From IMG/VR virus record IMGVR_UViG_3300032288_001094, positions 1 to 61,482 of that record: a stretch of DNA of 61,482 nt. The stretch is one strand, 5' to 3'. This DNA comes from a virus. The position numbers and the translations under genes are program-made. Of the stretch, positions 33,499-39,086 are shown piece by piece (the first letter of the stretch is position 1; each line of letters opens with the position of its first letter). The notes under the pieces were generated by a model, which made no database searches, was not told where the DNA came from, and saw only the letters and a list, made by a program, of their open reading frames with translations.

Positions 33499-33520
33499 GG
33501 GGCGGAAGTCCCGCCGCCCC
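33499..33520 (-). terminator. GC hairpin in the leader of the DUF932 gene
   Basis: GGGGCGG (33499-33505) pairs with CCGCCCC (33514-33520), 22 bases upstream of the DUF932 ATG in the 132-bp gap 33478-33609. It has no T-run and lies in the leader, so it could be a structured 5' UTR or attenuator. A TGTACACT box on the leftward strand (33542-33549) is a weak -10 candidate. Confidence 0.4.
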
Positions 33521-33582
33521 ATCGGGTTGTCCAATGGTGGACAGTGTACACCCTTCCCAAACCTATGGGAAGTATCGGGCTG

Positions 33583-33607
33583 AAAAAAACTGGGGAGAAA
33601 TCTCCCC
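33583..33607 (-). terminator. Palindrome copy 2 with T7 tail: terminator
   Basis: On the leftward strand GGGGAGATTTCTCCCC is followed by AG and seven T residues. This is the only one of the six palindrome copies with a full intrinsic-terminator tail. It lies 3 bp after the stop of the gene at 33610-33819. Confidence 0.8.
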
Positions 33608-33609
33608 GG

Positions 33610-33819
33610 TCACTGGATGGTGTGGCGCACGTACCCATACCGGTGCAGCACGCGCTTGGCTGCGTCGTATGCGTCCTGTCGGGTGGGCCTGATGACCACC
33701 AGCGGAGCACCGGGCGCGATGCGTGAACCTCTGTAGTGCAGATGTGCGTGCCAGTGCCCATCCGCCTCGTGGCTCAGGTCAATCGTGGCCAGCGCCAGTG
33801 TGATGCCGCTTCTATTCAT
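33610..33819 (-). CDS. Small hypothetical protein
   Basis: This 69-residue protein starts at ATG 33819, overlapping the previous stop as ATGA. The pattern is beta-rich then helical: ITLALATIDLSHEADGHWHA, APLVVIRPTRQDAYDAAKRV. His-rich. No domain is recognised. It is followed by the T-tailed terminator. Confidence 0.68.
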   Translation of the reverse strand: MNRSGITLALATIDLSHEADGHWHAHLHYRGSRIAPGAPLVVIRPTRQDAYDAAKRVLHRYGYVRHTIQ

Positions 33820-34034
33820 ACCATTGCCTCCATCGCCTTGACCCACACCTCGGCGGCAGCGTGCGCCCCCTCACGGGTGTCGTAGCGGTTGCTGCTCACG
33901 TGGTCGTCGCCTGCGTAGCAGTACACGTAGTAGCCCCAGGTTGTCTCGGTCACGTTGAAGCACACCGACGCGTTGAAGAACCTGTCTTCGGACGAGAAGA
34001 GGAAGTCGGTGTTGTTGATGCTTTTGATGTTCAT
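33816..34034 (-). CDS. Small hypothetical protein
   Basis: This 72-residue protein starts at the ATG at 34034, with AAGGA upstream. Alternating aromatic strands (FFNASVCFNVTETTWGYYVY) end in a helix (HAAAEVWVKAMEAM). The layout resembles the following gene product, so the two may be a divergent pair. Joined by ATGA overlaps at both ends. Confidence 0.68.
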   Translation of the reverse strand: MNIKSINNTDFLFSSEDRFFNASVCFNVTETTWGYYVYCYAGDDHVSSNRYDTREGAHAAAEVWVKAMEAMV

Positions 34035-34249
34035 GCTTGGTTCCTTTGGCTCAGGTACATGTTGAAGAACTTGGTGAACAGGTCGGGGAACGCCGCGCGC
34101 AGTCGCTCCTTGTTGTGGCTATCCGCCACGAAGTAGGCGTGGGCGATGTAGCTTGCGAAGTGCCCGCCGACGGACATCATGCCTGCGGCGTGCGTGAAGT
34201 CGTCGTCACTGGTGGGTCTGGGTTGAATGTGGGTGATGTTGTCTTTCAC
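34031..34249 (-). CDS. Small hypothetical protein
   Basis: This 72-residue protein starts at GTG 34249 (AAGGAG upstream), which overlaps the previous stop as GTGA. The sequence HAAGMMSVGGHFASYIAHAY and a C-terminal helix with FPDLFTKFFNMYL suggest a small compact helical protein. No function recognised. Confidence 0.68.
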   Translation of the reverse strand: MKDNITHIQPRPTSDDDFTHAAGMMSVGGHFASYIAHAYFVADSHNKERLRAAFPDLFTKFFNMYLSQRNQA

Positions 34250-34425
34250 TTGGCTTCTCCTTTCACTTGGTAGATCAGGTTGTTCAGTCGGTGGAGTGCC
34301 GCCTCGTTGAAGTTGGTGCACTGCTCCCACTTGGCTCTGTCCTGCATGAACTCTGCGGTGTGGCGCACTAGCGCCTCGATGATGTGCAGTTGGTACAGCA
34401 GTTCTTCTTGCTCGGTCTTGGTCAT
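34246..34425 (-). CDS. Small helical hypothetical protein
   Basis: The ATG at 34425 is chosen because AAGGAG lies 7 nt upstream, against 1 nt for the GTG at 34431. The 59-residue product is entirely helical: KTEQEELLYQLHIIEALVRH and ALHRLNNLIYQVKG. It is immediately preceded by palindrome copy 3, which ends at the base before the ribosome site. Function unknown. Confidence 0.68.
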   Translation of the reverse strand: MTKTEQEELLYQLHIIEALVRHTAEFMQDRAKWEQCTNFNEAALHRLNNLIYQVKGEAK

Positions 34426-34438
34426 GATCACTCTCCTT

Positions 34439-34454
34439 GGGGAGATTTCTCCCC
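34439..34454 (-). promoter_or_regulatory. Palindrome copy 3, abutting a ribosome site
   Basis: GGGGAGATTTCTCCCC on the + strand is one of six copies. On the leftward transcript the hairpin ends directly before AAGGAG of the 34246-34425 gene and starts just after the stop at 34456. It could act as terminator, operator or translational control element. Confidence 0.55.
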
Positions 34455-34455
34455 G

Positions 34456-35115
34456 TCATTGCTGCCAGAAAAGAAACCACGGGTCGCGGGCAGCACTTCG
34501 CTTGCCGTGGATGGGTGTGCAATATGTGTACAGGTATTTCAGCCGGGTTAACTCCTCTCGGGTTATATAGGTCAGTGGATTGGCTTCCTCCATCGTGGGT
34601 TTTATTGGCGTGCCCTTGAGTTTTGATTTGGACGTGGCGGTATCTCGTATTTGTTTGAGCAGGGTGGCGTAATAACCGAAGAAGGTTTCGTGGGGTTTGT
34701 ATTCGGCCTGGTTTTTATTGGCCACCATCGACCTGTACCGCAGGTAGGTGTTGCTTGCCCACTGGAACTCGTCACGCACGGCGTTGAGCAGGGCGGCGTT
34801 CCAGTTCTCGCGTCTGGTGCGAGCGTGGGCTGCATAGGTTCGGTCAGGCATGACGCTGTTCTTGAAGTGATCGCGTTCGCGCCGGTCGATGGCGTCGAGG
34901 TAGACAGGCGACACCCTGCTGTGGGAGGTGTGCCGGGCTTGTTCACGTTCGCGCTTGGTCATCGCCTTGTAGGGTTTGGGCGGACAGCACGCGTTGCAGG
35001 AGGATTCGAGGCGCAGCTTGCGCCCTGACCAACGCCGGAAGAAGCGCATGGGGAGGTCACGAGAGCACAGCGTGCAGCGCTGCGTGGTGGGTGTGGAGAG
35101 GGTGTTGAGTGTCAT
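34456..35115 (-). CDS. Hypothetical protein with N-terminal zinc finger
   Basis: This 219-residue basic protein begins with CTLCSRDLPMRFF (Cys14, Cys17) and CNACC (Cys40, Cys43/44), a probable four-Cys zinc finger. The helical remainder is rich in Arg and Tyr. The ATG at 35115 has no Shine-Dalgarno sequence, unusual here, and is the first gene left of the large inverted repeat at 35141-35440. It could be an origin-binding or regulatory protein, from position only. Confidence 0.72.
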   Translation of the reverse strand: MTLNTLSTPTTQRCTLCSRDLPMRFFRRWSGRKLRLESSCNACCPPKPYKAMTKREREQARHTSHSRVSPVYLDAIDRRERDHFKNSVMPDRTYAAHARTRRENWNAALLNAVRDEFQWASNTYLRYRSMVANKNQAEYKPHETFFGYYATLLKQIRDTATSKSKLKGTPIKPTMEEANPLTYITREELTRLKYLYTYCTPIHGKRSAARDPWFLFWQQ

Positions 35116-35140
35116 GGTAGTGTCAGTTTGGTGTAAGGGT

Positions 35141-35440
35141 TTGGGTAGCTGACCGGCTCCTCACTAGGTCTGGGCGCAACATTGGGTAAGAGCAAGTCGT
35201 TGATTCTACTCAGGGTGCAGCTACTACTACCCAACTACCCATTTTTTTGGGCATACACAACCGGCAAAGTTTTTTTAAGAAAAAAGCTGGCGTTCTTGGA
35301 CGTACAACAACAAATCTTTTTGGTGTACCTCTATATATATGGGTAGTTGGGTAGTAGTAGTAGTAGTTCGTTACAAAACAACGGCTTACGCTTACCCAAT
35401 GTTGCGCCCGTAGGTAGTGAGGAGGTGGGTAGCTACCCAA
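35141..35440. repeat. 101-bp imperfect inverted repeat; candidate replication origin
   Basis: The 384-bp gene-free gap 35116-35499 holds two 101-bp arms (35141-35241 and 35340-35440) that are inverted copies; I count 77 of 101 matches. They flank a 98-bp AT-rich core with T7 and A6 runs and an internal stem (CCGGC with GCTGG). Each arm carries the heptamer TTGGGTA three times in full, and the right arm ends in the perfect palindrome GGGTAGCTACCC. Iterons, symmetry and an AT-rich core suggest an origin, but a regulatory RNA or recombination site is possible. Confidence 0.7.
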
Positions 35441-35473
35441 AACCTAGGGTAAACCCTGACAAAAGTTGGACAC

Positions 35474-35489
35474 GGGGAGAAGTCTCCCC
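35474..35489 (-). promoter_or_regulatory. Palindrome copy 4
   Basis: GGGGAGAAGTCTCCCC is the variant copy with one loop change, 10 bp after the stop of the 65-residue gene and next to the inverted-repeat region. No T-run follows on the leftward strand. Confidence 0.55.
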
Positions 35490-35499
35490 GGTCGGGCCT

Positions 35500-35697
35500 T
35501 CAGCGGCGCCCTTTGATGGGCAGTGAGGCGAGCTTTATTTCTTGCCAAGTCTCGTAGCGCTCGGCGTTGTCGAGGGCGCGTTGCTTGCGGCGGTTGTCTT
35601 CGCCTCTGCGGACGCACTCGGCGCGGAGTTCGGCAAGGCGGGCTTTGATGTGCTCGGGGATGTTGGAGCCGAGACGCAGGTTGAGTTGCTTGGACAT
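35500..35697 (-). CDS. Small basic helical protein
   Basis: This 65-residue protein starts at the ATG at 35697 with AGGAG upstream. It starts MSKQLNLRLGSNIPEHIKAR, like a short ribbon-helix-helix-type strand, then a long Arg-rich helix (ECVRRGEDNRRKQRALDNAER). It may bind DNA; being next to the candidate origin makes this worth noting. No confirmed domain. Confidence 0.7.
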   Translation of the reverse strand: MSKQLNLRLGSNIPEHIKARLAELRAECVRRGEDNRRKQRALDNAERYETWQEIKLASLPIKGRR

Positions 35698-35712
35698 GGT
35701 GATCTCCTGGGG

Positions 35713-35946
35713 TTAGATTTTTTGGAAGGTGTAGGTCAGGCAGTCGCAGGCAAGGACGCCTGCATCTGTGGCGTCGTGGCGGTTCTTAAACTCCGGTTCG
35801 TCGCTGACGCCGATGCAGTACCCCGGCTTGTAGTCGAGAAGCCACTCGTTGAGTTGATCCTGTTCGTCGTCGGTCAAGCCAGTGGCATCGTCGTTGACGA
35901 GTGCAGACGCCCAGAAGTCGGGCAGGATGTAGGTCACAGTTAGCAT
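35713..35946 (-). CDS. Small conserved phage protein
   Basis: This 77-residue protein starts at ATG 35946 (GGAGG upstream). It begins MLTVTYILPDFWASALVNDD, continues with an acidic helix (TDDEQDQLNEWLLDYKPG) and ends with CDCLTYTFQKI. The N-terminal pattern recurs in small phage and plasmid proteins of unknown function. Confidence 0.72.
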   Translation of the reverse strand: MLTVTYILPDFWASALVNDDATGLTDDEQDQLNEWLLDYKPGYCIGVSDEPEFKNRHDATDAGVLACDCLTYTFQKI

Positions 35947-36028
35947 GGAAACCTCCAGAGTCAAAACTTGCGGTTATAAGGACGGAATAGGCGCAACCCC
36001 CTCGCGCTGAGGGAGTGCGCCAGGAATC

Positions 36029-36044
36029 GGGGAGAAATCTCCCC
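36029..36044 (-). promoter_or_regulatory. Palindrome copy 5
   Basis: GGGGAGAAATCTCCCC lies 5 bp after the stop of the gene at 36050-36475, in a terminator-like position. The leftward tail GATTCC has no T-run. The 85-bp gap also holds CTCGCGCTGAGGGAG, a minor stem. Confidence 0.55.
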
Positions 36045-36049
36045 AGGGA

Positions 36050-36475
36050 TCAGGCAAGGGCCTTGACGACGGCCTTCAGACGCGCCACATCGCCATCAAA
36101 CGCCGCCAGGAACCGAGCAAACGCCGCCTTCTCTGCGGCAGTCGTGCGGGTGGGCGCAACCGGGTCGGTGTGCTTGCTGGTCTTGCGGCTGATGTGGTAG
36201 CGGAACTTGGCCTTGGCCGCGTTGACGACGCGCTCGTGGGCGGCACTGCGCTTGGCGCGCGGCGTTGCCACGATCTTGCGAGCCTGCGCTTCGCTGATGG
36301 GCTTGCCATCGGCCTCAAGGTAGCCGAGCAGGAAGTTGGTGCAGAAGCCTTCCTCCCACGCGGCTTGCGTTGCGGGCTCGGCCTTGACGTAGGCTTTGTG
36401 CCAGACCAGGGAATGATCCAGGGTCTGACGAGCATGGGCGCCGAGTTGCCAAGCGAATTGATTGAGTGTTGCCAT
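36050..36475 (-). CDS. First gene of leftward block, hypothetical
   Basis: This 141-residue protein starts at ATG 36475 (GGAGG upstream). An N-terminal helical part (LNQFAWQLGAHARQTLDH; EEGFCTNFLLGYLEADG) precedes a basic middle (RAKRSAAHERVVNAAKAKFRYH) and a C-terminal helix. No domain is recognised. As the first leftward gene beside the divergent control region, it is probably expressed very early and could be a host-takeover or regulatory protein. Confidence 0.75.
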   Translation of the reverse strand: MATLNQFAWQLGAHARQTLDHSLVWHKAYVKAEPATQAAWEEGFCTNFLLGYLEADGKPISEAQARKIVATPRAKRSAAHERVVNAAKAKFRYHISRKTSKHTDPVAPTRTTAAEKAAFARFLAAFDGDVARLKAVVKALA

Positions 36476-36497
36476 GATGGATACCTCCGAGTGATGT

Positions 36498-36513
36498 GGG
36501 GAGATTTCTCCCC
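36498..36513 (-). promoter_or_regulatory. Palindrome copy 6, upstream of first leftward gene
   Basis: GGGGAGATTTCTCCCC lies 22 bp before the first leftward ATG, ending next to the GGAGG ribosome site, in the same reversed orientation as copy 3. There is no upstream gene to terminate on this strand, so a purely terminating role does not explain it. Confidence 0.55.
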
Positions 36514-36589
36514 GAGTTGTCGGCGGGACGATTCCCAACCGATGAATCTATTTTACCAAATGGGGTTTTCTGGGATTTTGAAAAACTGG

Positions 36590-36760
36590 GTATCTCGACC
36601 CCCACCATACCCCCACCCCCCGATATTGACAGCGAGGGGGCGGAGTTGTGTGAACACTAATCCCCAACCACACTCCACATTTTTTCAAAACTCAATATCT
36701 CAGCCACCAAAATAAACCCCCACCCCCATATAAAGCCAAAATAAATACCCCCCGGCATAT
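36590..36760 (-). other. G-tract cluster in divergent control region
   Basis: The 378-bp gap 36514-36891 has no supported gene. Between 36599 and 36753 the leftward strand carries six G5-G6 runs (at 36599-36603, 36610-36614, 36616-36621, 36717-36721, 36723-36727 and 36748-36753), separated by AT-rich DNA. Such runs can form G-quadruplexes. The surrounding AT-rich stretches and TATAT boxes make this a likely promoter region for leftward transcription. Confidence 0.45.
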
Positions 36761-36779
36761 TACAAAAATCCCAATAACT

Positions 36780-36799
36780 CTTGTCAAATATTTGACAAG
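36780..36799. promoter_or_regulatory. Perfect 20-bp palindrome with TTGACA on both strands
   Basis: CTTGTCAAATATTTGACAAG is a perfect palindrome. It contains the sigma-70 -35 consensus TTGACA on each strand. Leftward, TAATAT lies 19 bp further on (36762-36757), a possible -10. It looks like an operator overlapping an early leftward promoter; a phage or host dimeric repressor could bind it. Confidence 0.6.
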
Positions 36800-36807
36800 C
36801 ACAGGCG

Positions 36808-36837
36808 AAAAAAAGCCCCGCGCTTTGCAGCCGGGGC
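36808..36837 (-). terminator. Intrinsic terminator facing left
   Basis: On the leftward strand GCCCCG-(11-nt loop)-CGGGGC is followed by seven T residues. It lies between the terminase gene and the divergent control region. It would stop antisense transcription leaving the late block, or attenuate a leftward start near the TATAGT box at 36910-36915. Confidence 0.7.
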
Positions 36838-36891
36838 CAGATCAGTTTTAGCAACTGAAGGAGAAACAAACGCAACCAACCAAGGCAACGC

Positions 36892-37542
36892 TTGCACGCT
36901 ACCCGGTACCCACTATACACTCCGCCCAATTACGGACGCAAGCCCCGCATCGAAATGCTTGACCACCTGCTTGATTTTCAGCCCCCGATGGCCACTCTTG
37001 ACGAGGTGGTACCGTTGGACAAGGCGACTTCGGATGAAATCCTGGCCGCTCAAGTATCCACCACAGACTGGCTCAAGGAGATGGGCGCCACCAACGCCGA
37101 AGAATCCCAACAGGCAGTAGCCGCATCCCAAGCGCGGCAGGCTTTTCAGGCCATGACTACCCAGTCACCGGAGGAACAGCGCAAGGCGCTCATCCAGTTG
37201 AAGACTCCACCCGCTGTGCGGCACCTCACGGGCATGTTGGTGGCCTATGACTGGGCGTTTGTGGAGCAGGCCAAGGAGCTTCGCGGCTACGCCGTGAGCC
37301 AAATCCTTGAAGAAACCAAGCACCCCGACGCAAAAATCCGGCTGAAAGCGCTCGATATGCTCGGGCGGGTCACTGAAGTGGCGCTGTTCACGGAGCGGGT
37401 GGAGGTCAAGAAGACCGATCTGTCGGATGCCGAGATCGAAGCCAAGATCAAGGAGAAGATCAACCGCTTCATGGGGGTTACGGACGTCATAGATATCGCG
37501 TCCGAGGACGAAACCACCGCACAAACCCCCGATGAGACTTGA
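36892..37542 (+). CDS. terS: Terminase small subunit
   Basis: This 216-residue protein recognises DNA for packaging and recruits the large subunit. The helical core (LRGYAVSQILEETKHPDAKI, LKALDMLGRVTEVALFTER, DAEIEAKIKEKINRFMG) matches small terminase subunits of podoviruses from water. The large subunit starts inside its last codons. The start is uncertain: TTG 36892 has AAGG 6 nt upstream, while the only ATG (36955) has no ribosome site. A perfect AAGGAG at 36858 has no start codon within range. Confidence 0.82.
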   Translation: MHATRYPLYTPPNYGRKPRIEMLDHLLDFQPPMATLDEVVPLDKATSDEILAAQVSTTDWLKEMGATNAEESQQAVAASQARQAFQAMTTQSPEEQRKALIQLKTPPAVRHLTGMLVAYDWAFVEQAKELRGYAVSQILEETKHPDAKIRLKALDMLGRVTEVALFTERVEVKKTDLSDAEIEAKIKEKINRFMGVTDVIDIASEDETTAQTPDET

Positions 37543-39070
37543 TCAACTCACGTCTCTGACACCGCGCGAGCTTTCGGCCATCCAGGCCGCGCTCCCAACC
37601 CTGTCTCTGCAGGAAAAAATCGAGCTTTTCGACGCTCTGGAGGAAAAAGAGCGCCGGATGTCCAGAAATCTGGCCAAAACCAACCTCATCGGCTTCGCCA
37701 AGCACGTCTATCCGGGGTTTAAGGTGGGGCCCCACCACAAAAAGCTCGCTCGCATCTTCGAGGACGTGCTCGCGGGCAAGAAAAAGCGCGTGATCGTCAA
37801 CATCGCGCCCCGCATGGGCAAGTCAGAGTTCAGTTCCTACTTGTTTCCGGCGTACTTCTTGGGTAAATTTCCCGAGAAGAAGATCATCATGGGCACGCAC
37901 ACAGCGGGCCTGTCTGAAGACTTTGGTCGAAGGATTCGCAACTTGGTTGCGAGTGAGGAGTATGCCGAACTCTTCCCAGAAACCATCATCGCCGAGGATC
38001 AGAAGGCCGCTGGGAAGTGGTCTACATCCAAGGGTGGGCAGTACTACGCTGCGGGTGTTGGTGGCGCTCTGGCTGGTCGCGGTGCTGATCTATTCGTTAT
38101 TGATGATCCTCACTCTGAGCAAGATGTAAAGATCAACAGCCGCCTCGCGTTCGACACGGCGTGGAACTGGTTCCAAACAGGCCCGCTGCAGCGCTTGATG
38201 CCGGGTGGTGCCATCATCGTCATCATGACCCGGTGGTCGCTACTGGACCTTACCGGACGGCTCATCGACTACCAGACCAAGAACCCCGACGCCGACCAGT
38301 GGGAGATCGTGGAACTGCCCGCGATCCTGAACGAGGGCACGGAGAACGAGAAGTCTCTGTGGCCAGACCAGTGGCCACTAGACCAACTCAAATCTAAGAA
38401 GGCCAACCTCGACCCCAGGTTCTGGAACGCGCAGTACATGCAGCAGCCCACGGCAGACTCCTCTGCCATCGTGGGGCGGCAGCACTGGCGGTTATGGCCA
38501 AAAGACGATCCGCCCCAGTGCGAGTACGTGATCCAGTCCTGGGACACGGCGTTCGAGACAAAGACCACCTCCGACTACAGCGCCTGCACCACCTGGGGTG
38601 TTTGGTACAACGAGGAAGAGGGCGACGCCCCGCAGTTGATCCTGCTCGATGCGTTCAAAGACCGGATGGCGTTTCCCGAGTTGAAACAGATCGCGCTCAA
38701 GCATTACAAGGAGTGGGAGCCCGACGCGTTCATCGTGGAAAAGAAGGCCGCAGGCGCGCCGCTGATCTATGAACTGAGGAACATGGGCATCCCTGTGGCT
38801 GAGTACACACCGTCACGCGGCAACGACAAGGTGGTGCGGATGAACGCGGTGGCAGACCTGTTCTTCTCTGGGAAAGTCTGGGCGCCCGACACGCGGTGGG
38901 CCCGGGAGGTGATCGAGGAGATGGCGGCGTTCCCAGTAGGCGAGAACGACGACTACGTGGATACTACGACCCAAGCCCTGCTGCGCTTCCGCCAGGGCGG
39001 GTTCATTAGCCTGGACTCTGATGAGGCCGAGCAGGGCTACTTCACGCCACGCAAAGCGGCGTACTACTGA
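37532..39070 (+). CDS. terL: Terminase large subunit
   Basis: This 512-residue packaging motor has an ATPase with Walker A APRMGKS (92-98), Walker B LFVIDDPHSE (Asp191-192) and coupling motif MTRWS. The RNase H-like nuclease has QSWDTAFE (Asp338), Asp348 and DDYVDTTTQAL (Asp473-477). All key residues are present. It overlaps the small subunit by 11 nt. It cuts concatemers and pumps DNA into the prohead through the portal encoded next. Confidence 0.96.
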   Translation: MRLDQLTSLTPRELSAIQAALPTLSLQEKIELFDALEEKERRMSRNLAKTNLIGFAKHVYPGFKVGPHHKKLARIFEDVLAGKKKRVIVNIAPRMGKSEFSSYLFPAYFLGKFPEKKIIMGTHTAGLSEDFGRRIRNLVASEEYAELFPETIIAEDQKAAGKWSTSKGGQYYAAGVGGALAGRGADLFVIDDPHSEQDVKINSRLAFDTAWNWFQTGPLQRLMPGGAIIVIMTRWSLLDLTGRLIDYQTKNPDADQWEIVELPAILNEGTENEKSLWPDQWPLDQLKSKKANLDPRFWNAQYMQQPTADSSAIVGRQHWRLWPKDDPPQCEYVIQSWDTAFETKTTSDYSACTTWGVWYNEEEGDAPQLILLDAFKDRMAFPELKQIALKHYKEWEPDAFIVEKKAAGAPLIYELRNMGIPVAEYTPSRGNDKVVRMNAVADLFFSGKVWAPDTRWAREVIEEMAAFPVGENDDYVDTTTQALLRFRQGGFISLDSDEAEQGYFTPRKAAYY

Positions 39071-39086
39071 TTAGGAAAGGCCAGAC

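Noticed and set aside
32911-33726. 271-codon open frame on the + strand
   Set aside because: Antisense to the DUF932 gene and runs through the T-tailed terminator; shadow.
35210-35440. 76-codon - strand frame in the inverted repeat
   Set aside because: Its codons are produced by the TAC/GTA repeats of the arm; no ribosome site and no neighbour coupling.
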